A DNA stretch of 64,000 bases, taken from NCBI RefSeq assembly GCF_014493765.1, contig NZ_JACTVJ010000004.1, positions 62,001 to 126,000 of the forward strand, in the 5' to 3' direction. Below are positions 35,169-43,455 of the stretch, in pieces. The notes beneath the pieces are model-generated. The model searched no databases, was not told the origin of the DNA, and saw only the letters and a list, made by a program, of their open reading frames with translations. Source of the stretch: Streptomyces polyasparticus (GTDB lineage Bacteria; Actinomycetota; Actinomycetes; Streptomycetales; Streptomycetaceae). Position numbers and translations under genes: made by a program. Position 1 is the stretch's first letter. Each line of letters opens with the position of its first letter.

Positions 35169-35573
35169 GTGATCGTCCGCTCGTTCCAGGAGATCGAAGG
35201 CACCGACCGGCACGTGAAGGCCGCGTCCGGAACCTGGGAGTCCAAGCGCATCGTGCTCGCCAAGGAGCGCGTGGGCTTCTCCCTGCACGAGACCGTGCTG
35301 TACGCCGGTACGACCACGTCCATGTGGTACGCGAACCACATCGAGGCCGTCGTCTGCGTCGAGGGCGAGGCCGAGCTGACCAATGACGAGACCGGCGAGA
35401 AGCACACCATCACGCCGGGCGTGATGTACCTGCTCGACGGGCACGAGAGGCACACCATGCGGATCAAGAAGGACTTCCGCTGCCTGTGCGTCTTCAACCC
35501 GCCGGTCACCGGCCGCGAGGACCACGACGAGAACGGGGTCTACCCGCTGCTCACGGAGCCCGACCCGGTCTGA
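35169..35573 (+). CDS. ectC: L-ectoine synthase
   Basis: A 134-residue cupin that cyclises N-gamma-acetyl-diaminobutyrate to ectoine. It starts [16 protein letters not shown] and has [14 protein letters not shown] and [17 protein letters not shown], which carry the metal and substrate residues of EctC. The GTG start has GAGAAGGAAG upstream; the 72-base gap after ectB holds no terminator. Length is typical. Confidence 0.97.
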   Translation: MIVRSFQEIEGTDRHVKAASGTWESKRIVLAKERVGFSLHETVLYAGTTTSMWYANHIEAVVCVEGEAELTNDETGEKHTITPGVMYLLDGHERHTMRIKKDFRCLCVFNPPVTGREDHDENGVYPLLTEPDPV

Positions 35574-35621
35574 CACAACCTGGCACCCCAGGACCGTACG
35601 TAAGGAGAGGAAGGCACCACC

Positions 35622-36518
35622 ATGACCACCGCACCCGAACGCACCGACCTGTATCCGACTCGCGCCGCGACCGAGGTGATCACCGAGCGGAAGGACCCCG
35701 TCGTGTGGTCCGCGCCGGGGGCGCCGGGGCCGATGGCGCCGTCGGAGCTCGGGGAGTTCGAGCGGGACGGGTTCCACACGATCGAGCAGCTGATCACGCC
35801 GGAGGAAGTGGGCCTGTACGCGGGTGAGTTGGAGCGTCTGATCGCCGATCCGGCGATGCGCGCCGACGAGCGCTCGATCGTCGAGCCGAAGTCGGGGTCG
35901 ATCCGCTCGGTCTTCGAGGTGCACAAGATCAGCGAGGTGTTCGCGCGCCTGGTGCGGGACGAGCGCGTGGTCGGGCGGGCGCGGCAGATCCTCGGCTCGG
36001 ACGTGTACGTCCACCAGTCGCGGATCAACGTGAAGCCGGGCTTCGGTGCCAGCGGGTTCTACTGGCACTCGGACTTCGAGACCTGGCACGCGGAGGACGG
36101 TCTGCCGAACATGCGGACCGTGTCGGTCTCGATCGCGCTGACCGAGAACTACGACACCAACGGCGGGCTCATGATCATGCCGGGCTCGCACAAGCTGTTC
36201 CTGGGGTGCGCCGGTGAGACGCCGAAGGACAACTACAAGAAGTCGCTGCAGATGCAGGACGCGGGCACGCCGTCCGACGAGGCGCTGACGCGGATGGCGG
36301 ACCGGCACGGGATCCGTCTCTTCACGGGCAAGGCCGGCTCGGCGACGTGGTTCGACTGCAACGCGATGCACGGCTCGGGCGACAACATCACGCCGTACCC
36401 GCGCTCGAACGTCTTCATCGTGTTCAACAGCGTGGACAACGCGGCGGAGGAGCCCTTCGCGGCTCCGATCCGGCGGCCGGAGTTCATCGGGGCGCGGGAC
36501 TTCACGCCGGTGAGGTAG
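35622..36518 (+). CDS. ectD: Ectoine hydroxylase
   Basis: A 298-residue Fe(II)/2-oxoglutarate dioxygenase that converts ectoine to 5-hydroxyectoine. The EctD signature FYWHSDFETWHAEDGLP holds the iron ligands His and Asp; the distal His is in MHGSGDNITPYPRSN. AAGGAGAGG precedes the ATG. Its presence means the organism can make both compatible solutes. It converges on the anti-sigma gene 39 bases later, without an obvious terminator. Confidence 0.97.
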   Translation: MTTAPERTDLYPTRAATEVITERKDPVVWSAPGAPGPMAPSELGEFERDGFHTIEQLITPEEVGLYAGELERLIADPAMRADERSIVEPKSGSIRSVFEVHKISEVFARLVRDERVVGRARQILGSDVYVHQSRINVKPGFGASGFYWHSDFETWHAEDGLPNMRTVSVSIALTENYDTNGGLMIMPGSHKLFLGCAGETPKDNYKKSLQMQDAGTPSDEALTRMADRHGIRLFTGKAGSATWFDCNAMHGSGDNITPYPRSNVFIVFNSVDNAAEEPFAAPIRRPEFIGARDFTPVR

Positions 36519-36557
36519 GGCTCGAAGCTCAAGCAGGGCTCACAGGTCCAGCAGGGC

Positions 36558-37634
36558 TCACAGCCAGGCGATCCGGGCGGCACGTTCCAGTACGGAGCGT
36601 GCCGCCCGGCCGTCTCCGGCGAGGCCGCGCGGGACCTCGGCCGGGTCGTAGCGGCCGGCCAGGAGCAGGCAGAAGCCGACGGGGTCGAGGACGAGTTCGG
36701 CCGCCACCGGATCGTGCTCGCCGCCGAGCACCCACTCCCCCTCGGAGCCGTGTCCGGCCACCGTGAGCAGGACGGGTACGGAGTCCTCGGCGAGCGCGAG
36801 GTCGAGGATGCGCACGCCGAGCCGGACCATCCGCCACAGGAGCGGATCGGGCGGGACGGGCACCGGGCGGCCCAGCGCGCGGCCGATGTCGTCCGTGTGG
36901 ATCCAGGTCTCGAAGCCGCGCACCACATAGTGGTCGGCGATCGGCAGCCGGACCCCGAGCAAGGTCGTCGCCTGCGCGGCGAGTTCGGTGTCGGTGGCGT
37001 GCGGATCCGCGAGCAGCGCGGCGGACTGCTCCCGCCAGGACGCCACGGTCTGCGCGGGGCTGTGCGCCCGCTCGTACGCGATCACCTCGTCCGTGCGGTT
37101 CGCCCAGATGGTGCGCCAGGACACGTCCTGGGGCTGTTCGCCGAGCGGTGTGCGCGCACGGTGGCCGAGCCGCAGGGCCAGGGATTCGTCCGCGGCGAGG
37201 AGATGCGCGACCGTGGCGTGCACGTCCCAGTCGTGCACGACCGGGGTGCTCCACGGGCCCCTGTCCCCCAACTCCCGCAGGAGCGCCTGGAGTCCGGCCA
37301 CCGCCGCGGCATACGGCGCGGCGTGGCCGGCCACGCTCGGTGCGGCGGGACGCCTCGCCAGTACGGAGGCGAGCAGGCGTCCCCGTACCTCCTGACCGCC
37401 GTCCTCGTGCACGGCCGTCTCACCGGTGGCCGCGCGGTCGATGCGCTCGTAGGCGAGCGCGGCGTCACCGCCGTCGAGCAGCCGTACGGTGTCGCGCAGC
37501 CGCTCCGCCTCGTCGGCGCACCATTCGCACTCGGCGAGATGGCCGAGCAGGCGTGGTTCGTCGGCGGGCGGCACCGCCCCGAGAGCCCATGCGCCGAGGA
37601 GGTCCCGTACGCCTTCGTGGTCCGAACCCATCAT
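36558..37634 (-). CDS. Anti-sigma factor with zf-HC2 and maleylpyruvate-isomerase-like domains
   Basis: A 358-residue soluble protein. Near the N-terminus LLGHLAECEWCADE has the HxxxCxxC motif of zinc-binding anti-sigma domains. Residues after about 90 form a mycothiol-dependent maleylpyruvate-isomerase-like helical bundle, with VHDWDVHATVAHLLAADE as its metal-binding segment. It lies 54 bases downstream of an ECF sigma gene on the same strand and should inhibit that sigma factor. GAGAAGG precedes ATG 37634; ATG 37631 is equally possible. Confidence 0.85.
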   Translation of the reverse strand: MMGSDHEGVRDLLGAWALGAVPPADEPRLLGHLAECEWCADEAERLRDTVRLLDGGDAALAYERIDRAATGETAVHEDGGQEVRGRLLASVLARRPAAPSVAGHAAPYAAAVAGLQALLRELGDRGPWSTPVVHDWDVHATVAHLLAADESLALRLGHRARTPLGEQPQDVSWRTIWANRTDEVIAYERAHSPAQTVASWREQSAALLADPHATDTELAAQATTLLGVRLPIADHYVVRGFETWIHTDDIGRALGRPVPVPPDPLLWRMVRLGVRILDLALAEDSVPVLLTVAGHGSEGEWVLGGEHDPVAAELVLDPVGFCLLLAGRYDPAEVPRGLAGDGRAARSVLERAARIAWL

Positions 37635-37688
37635 GTGCCCTTCTCTTTCCCGGCCCATCTCACGCACCCCACTCCCCTGCCCGGCGCA

Positions 37689-38279
37689 TCACGCACCCCG
37701 CTCCACTGCCGGATCCGGCGGTTCGGCGAGACTCGCGGCGAGCCGGCGCAGCGCGGTGCGCAGCCGGGTCTTCGCGGTGCCTTCGGGGATGCCGAGCTCG
37801 GCGGCCACCTGGCGGTAGCTGTGCCCGGCGAAATACGCCAGATGCACGGCCTGGCGCTGCGGCAGCGGGAGTTCGGCGAGCGCGGAGTGCAGCAGCAGCG
37901 CCCGCTCCATGTCGACGACCGCCTCGTCGGGCCCGGGGCCCGGCGCGGGGATCGCGTGCAGCGCCGCCTCGTCGGTGTGGGCGGCCTTGCGGTGCCGTTC
38001 CTCGGCCCGCACCCAGTCGACGGAGCGGCGGTGGGCCAGCATCGACAGCCAGGTGCGCAGGGTGCCGCGCTGGGGATCGTAGGTGTACGGACGGGACCAC
38101 AGATGCGCGAACACCTCCTGGGCCACGTCGTCGGCGGCGCCCGGCGCATGCGTCACACGCAGGGCGATCCGTCTGACGAGTCCGCCGTAGGCGTCGTACG
38201 CCGCGGCGAGGGCGGACTCGTCCCCGTACACCAGACGCCGGTGCAACTCGGCGTCGGTCGGCGCCTGTTCGGTCTCCAC
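37689..38279 (-). CDS. ECF-family RNA polymerase sigma factor
   Basis: A 196-residue sigma factor with region 2 (AAYDAYGGLVRRIAL, ADDVAQEVFAHLWSRP, TLRTWLSMLAHRRSVD) and region 4 (LPLPQRQAVHLAYFAGHSYRQVA, then GIPEGTAKTRLRTALRRL). The GTG at 38279 is chosen because GGAGGAGG lies eight bases upstream. The following gene encodes its probable zinc anti-sigma partner, so its activity may respond to redox or metal state. Confidence 0.9.
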   Translation of the reverse strand: METEQAPTDAELHRRLVYGDESALAAAYDAYGGLVRRIALRVTHAPGAADDVAQEVFAHLWSRPYTYDPQRGTLRTWLSMLAHRRSVDWVRAEERHRKAAHTDEAALHAIPAPGPGPDEAVVDMERALLLHSALAELPLPQRQAVHLAYFAGHSYRQVAAELGIPEGTAKTRLRTALRRLAASLAEPPDPAVERGA

Positions 38280-38347
38280 CGGCACCGCCTCCTCCCCGCC
38301 TTCGTAGCGCCCTTGCGGGCCTGGCGCCAGGGTGCGGCGGGGAACGT

Positions 38348-39397
38348 CTAGGCGAGGCCCTCCAGAAGCCGGTCGACGTCCTCGTGGGAGTTGTAGAGGT
38401 GGAAGGAGGCCCTCAAGTTGCCCGCGCGGTCGGAGAGTTCGACGCCGGCGGCGCTGAGCTGCGGCTGGCGGGCGCCGAGGCCCGGCACGGAGACGATGGC
38501 AGACCCTGGCGCCACGACCGGCGCCTGGCCGAGCGCGGCCAGGCCCGCGCAGAAGCGGTCGGCGAGTGCGGCGTTGTGGGCCTGGATCGCGGGGATGCCG
38601 AGGTCCTCGATCAGTTCGAGGCCGGCCAGGGATCCCGCGTACGAGTAGAGGCTCGGGCTGATGTCGAACCGCCTTGCGGAGTGGGCGAGTTCGGTGACCG
38701 GGCCGTAGCAGCTGTCCCAGGGCTTCTCGCCCGCCACCCAGCCGGCGAGCAGCGGGGTCAGGCCGCCGAGGTCCTCGGGCACGACGAGGTAGGCGATCCC
38801 GCGCGGGCCCATCAGCCACTTGAAGCCGACGGCCACGAGGAAGTCGGCGCGCGGCAGCGGCAGCCAGCCGGCGGACTGCGAGGCGTCGACGAGGATACGG
38901 GCGTCGTGCGCGTCCGCGGCCGCCCGGATCGCGTCGACGGCGGCGATCCGACCGTCGGCGGACTGGACATGGCTGAACGCCACCAGATCCGTGCCCGGCC
39001 GGACGCTGTCCGCCAGGTCCTCCAGGGCGACCGTGCGCACCTTGAGGCCGGGGCGGCCGTGGAAGGGGTTCACGAGGGAGCTGAAGTCGTCCTCGGCGAC
39101 GAGGACTTCGGCTCCCTCGGGCAGCGAGGCCGCGATCAGCCCGGCGTAGACCGCGACGGAGGCGCCGGTGGCGACCTGCCGCGCGGGGACGCCGGCGAGC
39201 CGCGCGAACGCGGCCCGCGCGGCCTCCACATCGCGGAAGTGGTCGAGCGGGCGCCCGGCCGCGGTGGCAAGGACGCCTTCGTGCATCGCGGCAACCCCCG
39301 CGGCCGGGATCAGTCCCGTGCTCGCCGTGTTGAGATATGTCGACTGCGGCGCGAAGGCGTCGCCTCCCAGGCGTTCCATGGTGTCCATGACTGCCAT
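38348..39397 (-). CDS. Class V aminotransferase (cysteine-desulfurase-like)
   Basis: A 349-residue PLP protein of the class V fold. TYLNTASTGLIP, ILVDASQSAGWLP (cofactor Asp) and VGFKWLMGPRGIAYL with the Schiff-base lysine are seen. The FKWL-GPRG form is typical of isopenicillin-N-epimerase/CsdB-like relatives rather than the IscS cysteine desulfurases. The substrate is unknown. It lies upstream of the sigma gene on the same strand, 68 bases apart. Start is ATG 39397 or 39388; neither has a strong ribosome binding site. Confidence 0.85.
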   Translation of the reverse strand: MAVMDTMERLGGDAFAPQSTYLNTASTGLIPAAGVAAMHEGVLATAAGRPLDHFRDVEAARAAFARLAGVPARQVATGASVAVYAGLIAASLPEGAEVLVAEDDFSSLVNPFHGRPGLKVRTVALEDLADSVRPGTDLVAFSHVQSADGRIAAVDAIRAAADAHDARILVDASQSAGWLPLPRADFLVAVGFKWLMGPRGIAYLVVPEDLGGLTPLLAGWVAGEKPWDSCYGPVTELAHSARRFDISPSLYSYAGSLAGLELIEDLGIPAIQAHNAALADRFCAGLAALGQAPVVAPGSAIVSVPGLGARQPQLSAAGVELSDRAGNLRASFHLYNSHEDVDRLLEGLA

Positions 39398-39501
39398 GCT
39401 CGTACGCGGCCAACTCCCCGTCCATTGCGCAGATGTGCACGGTCCGTCTTAGCGCTGCTTATACGTGCCGTCTGAACTGCGCATACGTCGCCGGAGACAG
39501 G

Positions 39502-39540
39502 TACGGGGCGCCGCGCAACTGCTGTGCGCGGCGCCCCGTA
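39502..39540. terminator. Strong hairpin terminator after the FrnE-like gene
   Basis: A perfect 16-bp stem (39502-39517 with 39525-39540) and a seven-base loop lie 13 bases past the stop of the minus-strand oxidoreductase gene. Confidence 0.88.
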
Positions 39541-39553
39541 TCGCTCACCGGAC

Positions 39554-40264
39554 TCAGGCCTGCGGCACCGCGCATCCGTCCGGGCCGCACGCCTCCGCCT
39601 CGCCCTGGTCGATGACCTTGAGCGGGGAGCGCTCGCCCCAGGCCTGCTGCAGCGCCTGCGTGAACACCTCGGCGGGCTGGCCGCCGGAGACCCCGTACTT
39701 GCGGTCGAGGACGAAGAACGGCACGCCGGTGGCGCCCAGTTCGGCGGCCTCGCGCTCGTCGGCGCGGACGTCGTCGGCGTAGGCGTTCTCGTCGGCGAGC
39801 ACCTCGCGCGCCTCGGTCTCGTCGAGTCCTGCCTCGACGGCGAGCGTCACGAGCACCTCGGGGTCGTAGACGGAGCGCTCCTCGGAGAAGTTGGCGCGGT
39901 AGGCGAGTGCGAGCAGCTCGTCCTGCCTGCCGCGGGCCTTCGCGAGGTGCAGGAGGCGGTGGATGTCGAAGGTGTTGCCGTAGAGGCGGCCGTCGGTGCG
40001 GTAGGCGAGGCCCTCGGCATGCGCGTTGGAGGCCACGTGCTCCTCCATGGCGCGGGCCTCGTCGAGGCTGCGGCCGTACTTCTTCGCGATCATGTCGATC
40101 ACCGGGGTGGTCTCGCCCTTGGCCCGGTTGGGGTCGAGCTCGAAGGAACGGTGCACGATCTCGACGTCGTCGCGGTGCGCGAAGGCGGCCAGACCGTCCT
40201 CGAAGCGCTTCTTCCCGATGTAGCACCAGGGACAAGCGATATCCGACCAAATCTCCACGCGCAT
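39554..40264 (-). CDS. DsbA-family oxidoreductase, FrnE-like
   Basis: A 236-residue thioredoxin-fold protein with an inserted helical domain. The redox site CPWC is at residues 11-14, directly after WSDIA, which is the FrnE/2-hydroxychromene-isomerase-like arrangement. LGATGVPFFVLDRKYGVSGGQP holds the cis-proline loop. It has no signal peptide and so acts in the cytoplasm, probably in disulfide exchange under stress. CTGGAGAA lies upstream of the ATG. The C-terminus ends in a Cys-containing tail (EACGPDGCAVPQA). Confidence 0.9.
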   Translation of the reverse strand: MRVEIWSDIACPWCYIGKKRFEDGLAAFAHRDDVEIVHRSFELDPNRAKGETTPVIDMIAKKYGRSLDEARAMEEHVASNAHAEGLAYRTDGRLYGNTFDIHRLLHLAKARGRQDELLALAYRANFSEERSVYDPEVLVTLAVEAGLDETEAREVLADENAYADDVRADEREAAELGATGVPFFVLDRKYGVSGGQPAEVFTQALQQAWGERSPLKVIDQGEAEACGPDGCAVPQA

Positions 40265-40349
40265 GCTGTTTCTCCAGGTCAGGGACTGCTCAGGTGGTTA
40301 GGTGAACGTTGAACCGGATGGGTTCATTCCCGGGCCGCGGCGACGTGGG

Positions 40350-41327
40350 TCACGCCGCCCCGAGCCGGCTGAACTGGGCCCGGTACGCGCTCGGCGTCAG
40401 GCCCGTCCGCCGTACGACGTGCTGGCGCAGGGAGTCCGCCGTGCCCAGGCCGCAGGCGCGGGCCACCTGGTCCATGGGCAGCGCGGTCGTCTCCAGGAGC
40501 TCCTTCGCGCGCTCGATGCGCTGGTGCAGCAGCCACTGGAGCGGACTGACCCCCGACTCGGCGTGGAAGCGCCGGGTGAGCGTGCGCACGCTGACGCCCG
40601 CGTGCCGGGCCAGATCGGTCAGGGTCAGCGGCTGGTCGAGCCGCCGCATCGCCCAGCCGCGGGTGTCCGCGCAGGCGGTGCCGCGCTCGGGCGGCAACGG
40701 GGTCTGCGTGAACTGGGTCTGGCCGCCCGGCCGCACCGGGGCCACGAGCGCGAGACGGGCGACGGTGTTGGCCGCGGCCGCCCCGTAGTCGGTACGGATC
40801 ATGTGCAGGCACAGGTCGATCCCGGCCGCGTAGCCGGAGGAGGTCATGACCTGGCCGTCCTGTACGTAGAGCACATCGCCCTGCACGTCGAGCGCGGGAT
40901 AGCGCTCCCGCAGCTCCTGGGTGAGCTGCCAGTACGTGGTGGCCGAGCGGCCTTCGAGCAGTCCGGCCTCGGCGAGAACGAAGGCGCCGCTGCAGATCGA
41001 CGCGACCCTGAGCCCTGCGGCCGCGACCTCGCGGACCGCCTCGACCGTACGGGGATCGGGCAGATAGCGGTGGCCGGTCCCTGCGATCAGGACGGTGTCC
41101 GCGCCGTCCAGGGCCTCCAGGCCGCGCGGCACCTCCAGGGTGAGGCCGCCGGTGGTGGTGATCGGTCCCGGCTCCGGTGTGCAGACCACCACCTCGTATC
41201 CGGGAAGGCCGTCGATCTCGACCTTCTCGAAGAGCATCTCGGGGATCGCCAGATTGAACATCGACACAGGTGAGGGCGCGATCACGACGATGCGGTGCGG
41301 CCGCCGGCCGGTCCGGGAGAGCGTCAT
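40350..41327 (-). CDS. GlxA-type AraC-family transcriptional regulator
   Basis: A 325-residue regulator. The N-terminal DJ-1/PfpI-like domain includes ICSGAFVLAEAGLL with the nucleophile-elbow cysteine. The C-terminal AraC DNA-binding domain has two helix-turn-helix motifs (LTDLARHAGVSVRTLTRRF and MDQVARACGLGTADSLRQH). The ATG at 41327 is chosen because GGAGG lies eight bases upstream. It is divergent from an MFS exporter across 70 bases and probably controls it. Confidence 0.9.
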   Translation of the reverse strand: MTLSRTGRRPHRIVVIAPSPVSMFNLAIPEMLFEKVEIDGLPGYEVVVCTPEPGPITTTGGLTLEVPRGLEALDGADTVLIAGTGHRYLPDPRTVEAVREVAAAGLRVASICSGAFVLAEAGLLEGRSATTYWQLTQELRERYPALDVQGDVLYVQDGQVMTSSGYAAGIDLCLHMIRTDYGAAAANTVARLALVAPVRPGGQTQFTQTPLPPERGTACADTRGWAMRRLDQPLTLTDLARHAGVSVRTLTRRFHAESGVSPLQWLLHQRIERAKELLETTALPMDQVARACGLGTADSLRQHVVRRTGLTPSAYRAQFSRLGAA

Positions 41328-41397
41328 GGCCAGAACCTCCGGATGCATGGCAATCAGGCCACTACTGTACGCCGTGGGAGATCGCCAAGGTAGAGGC

Positions 41398-42789
41398 ATG
41401 GCTCTTCAGACCGCAGACCACAAGGCCCGGACCGGGGCCCAACTGCCCACCGCAGCAAGCCCGGAGCGCGCCCACTCCCCCGCGCTCACTCTGCTCGCCG
41501 CCCTGCTCGGCTTCTTCCTGATCACCCTCGACGTGTCCGTGGTCAATGTGGCCCTGCCGTCGATGGCCGACTCGCTGGGCGCCGGCATGACCGGGCTGCA
41601 GTGGGTGGTGGACTCGTACACCCTGGCGCTCGCCGCCCTGATGCTCTCGACCGGCGCGTTCGCGGACCGGATCGGGGCGACGAAGGCGTACGGGATCGGT
41701 GTCGCACTGTTCACGGCGGCGTCCGTGGCCTGCGGTCTGGCCCCGGACCTCGCGACCCTGACCGGCGCGCGGGTGCTGCAGGGCATCGGCGCCGCGATCG
41801 TGCTTCCGGCCTCGCTCGCGCTGGTACGGCGGGCCTTCCCCGATCCGGTACGGCGGGCCCGTGCTGTCGCGGCCTGGGCGGCGGGCGGTTCGGCGGCCAC
41901 CGCGTTCGGGCCGGTGGCGGGCGGCGCCCTGACCACGGCCTGGGACTGGCGCGGGATCTTCTTCATCAACGTGCCGTTCGGGCTGCTCGCACTCGCCCTG
42001 CTGCTGCGCGCGCCGCGCTTCGAGCGCCGCCGTACGCCGCTCGATCTGCCCGGGCAGATCAGCGCGACGGTGGCGCTGACCGCGGTGGCCTTCGCGCTGA
42101 TCGAGCGCGGCACGGTCGGGGTGGCCGCCGCGGTGGTGGCCGTGCTCGCCGCGGTGGTGTTCGTGCGGGTCGAGCGGCGGCAGGAGCATCCGGTCGTGCC
42201 GCTCGGACTGTTCCGCGACCGCACGGTCGCCGTGATGGTGGCGACGGGCGCGGCGGTGAGTGTCGCGTTCTACGGGATCGTGTTCGTCTTCAGCCTCTTC
42301 TTCCAGCAGGTGCAGGGGCGTTCGGCGCTGACCGCGGGGCTGATGTTCCTGCCGATGACGGCGCTGATCGCGGCGTCCAACATCGTCGCGGGCAAGCTCG
42401 CGGGGCGCTACGGGCCCCGGCTGCCGATGCTGATCGGCCAGCCGCTCGCGGTGCTGGGCCTGTTGCTGCTGCTGTTCGTGGGCGAGGACAGCTCGACGGC
42501 GTTCCTGTCGCTGATCATGATGCCGCTGGCCATCGGCTCCGCACTGACCGTGCCGCCCCTGACGGCCGCGATCCTGGACGCGGTACCGGCCGAGCGTGCG
42601 GGCCTCGCGGCGGGCGTGCTCAACTCCGCCCGCCAGGTGGCGGGTGCGCTGAGCGTGGCCGGGTTCGGGGTGCTGATCTCGGGCACGTTCGTGCCGGGCC
42701 TGCACGCGAGCGTCCTGATCGCGGCGGCGTTCCTCGCGGCGACGGCCACGGCGACGGCGTTGCTGCGCAGCGCCCGCGTCGACGGTTAG
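41398..42789 (+). CDS. MFS drug exporter, EmrB/QacA (DHA2) type
   Basis: A 463-residue proton antiporter with 14 predicted membrane helices. DHA2 marks are LDVSVVNVALPSMADSL in helix 1, LQWVVDSYTLALAALML in helix 2, GARVLQGIGAAIVLPASLAL (motif C region) and an arginine-rich loop after helix 2. It likely expels hydrophobic toxic compounds. The AraC-type regulator on the other side of the 70-base promoter region is its probable controller. The C-terminus ends seven bases before a palindrome that starts the next unit. Confidence 0.9.
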   Translation: MALQTADHKARTGAQLPTAASPERAHSPALTLLAALLGFFLITLDVSVVNVALPSMADSLGAGMTGLQWVVDSYTLALAALMLSTGAFADRIGATKAYGIGVALFTAASVACGLAPDLATLTGARVLQGIGAAIVLPASLALVRRAFPDPVRRARAVAAWAAGGSAATAFGPVAGGALTTAWDWRGIFFINVPFGLLALALLLRAPRFERRRTPLDLPGQISATVALTAVAFALIERGTVGVAAAVVAVLAAVVFVRVERRQEHPVVPLGLFRDRTVAVMVATGAAVSVAFYGIVFVFSLFFQQVQGRSALTAGLMFLPMTALIAASNIVAGKLAGRYGPRLPMLIGQPLAVLGLLLLLFVGEDSSTAFLSLIMMPLAIGSALTVPPLTAAILDAVPAERAGLAAGVLNSARQVAGALSVAGFGVLISGTFVPGLHASVLIAAAFLAATATATALLRSARVDG

Positions 42790-42812
42790 GCAGACTTTCT
42801 GCCAGGTAGACT
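42789..42812 (+). promoter_or_regulatory. Candidate promoter/operator of the AbrB-led pair
   Basis: The palindrome GGCAGACTTTCTGCC (42789-42803) is followed by TAGACT (42807-42812), a good -10 hexamer, six bases before the ATG. The mRNA would then be leaderless. AbrB/MazE antitoxins usually repress their own promoter through such palindromes. Confidence 0.55.
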
Positions 42813-42818
42813 GTCGGC

Positions 42819-43172
42819 ATGACTGCCGTGAAGCGCCGCCGTAGGCCGCACCTCGTAGCGACGCCCTTGCGCAAGAAGGGCGTCATCACCATCCCGCAGG
42901 ACATAAGGGATCAGCTCGACCTCCGTGAGGGCGATCAGCTGGTCGTCGCTGTCGAAGACGGCCGCATCATCCTGACGCCGGCCTCTGTCGTGCCGGACGA
43001 CCAGGCGTGGTTCTGGTCGCCGGAGTGGCAGGCGAAGGAGCGCGAGGTGGAGGAGTCGCTGTCCGAGAGCGAACGGGGAGAGGTCCACGAGGACGGTTCC
43101 GCCCTGCTGCGCTCGCTGGCCGACGACGCCGGCCTCGATCTGGGGGAGATCGAGAAGCGTGCCGACGTATGA
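42819..43172 (+). CDS. AbrB/MazE-type antitoxin or regulator
   Basis: A 117-residue protein with a swapped-hairpin SpoVT-AbrB DNA-binding domain at residues about 13-55 (PLRKKGVITIPQDIRDQLDLREGDQL) and an acidic helical C-terminus (EVEESLSESERGEVHEDG). The second half is suited to binding a toxin partner. It has no ribosome binding site and a -10 element close to the ATG. The next gene overlaps it by 14 bases. Confidence 0.85.
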   Translation: MTAVKRRRRPHLVATPLRKKGVITIPQDIRDQLDLREGDQLVVAVEDGRIILTPASVVPDDQAWFWSPEWQAKEREVEESLSESERGEVHEDGSALLRSLADDAGLDLGEIEKRADV

Positions 43173-43452
43173 GACGCTCCGCCACTTCCTGCGCGACTGG
43201 AAGGGCCTGACGGCCGAGCAGAAGGTCGCGTTCCTGGTGGCCATTGCCCAGTTCGTCGCCGATCTACGGGCGGGCACCGGCTTCCGTCGCGGCCTGCGCG
43301 TCAAGAAGATGCAGGGATACGACGACGTCTGGGAGATGTCGTGGGCCCCGGACGGACGTGCCACGTTCCACTACGGCCCGTCCGTCACGGACGGTGAGCC
43401 GCACGTCGTGTGGCGCCGCATCGGGACCCACTCCACCTTCAACCGACCCTGA
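43159..43452 (+). CDS. Possible RelE/HigB-like toxin
   Basis: A 97-residue basic protein starting at GTG 43159 inside the antitoxin gene. The pattern RRGLRVKKMQGYDDVWEMSWAP, then ATFHYG and HVVWRRIGTHSTF is like the RelE fold, with central beta-strands rich in Arg, Lys and Trp and a final His-containing strand. The overlap with an AbrB-type gene makes a type II toxin-antitoxin pair likely, but toxicity is inferred. The 3' end lies three bases from the convergent dehydrogenase stop. Confidence 0.7.
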   Translation: MPTYETLRHFLRDWKGLTAEQKVAFLVAIAQFVADLRAGTGFRRGLRVKKMQGYDDVWEMSWAPDGRATFHYGPSVTDGEPHVVWRRIGTHSTFNRP

Positions 43453-43455
43453 CCA

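Noticed and set aside
33987-36371. 794-codon minus-strand open frame opposite ectB, ectC and ectD
   Set aside because: All three plus-strand genes are certain by motif; the antisense product has no domain and no start signals.
38348-39397. Cysteine desulfurase (IscS/SufS)
   Set aside because: The lysine region reads FKWLMGPRG rather than the IscS-type SHKxxGPKG and no mobile-loop cysteine is visible at the expected place.
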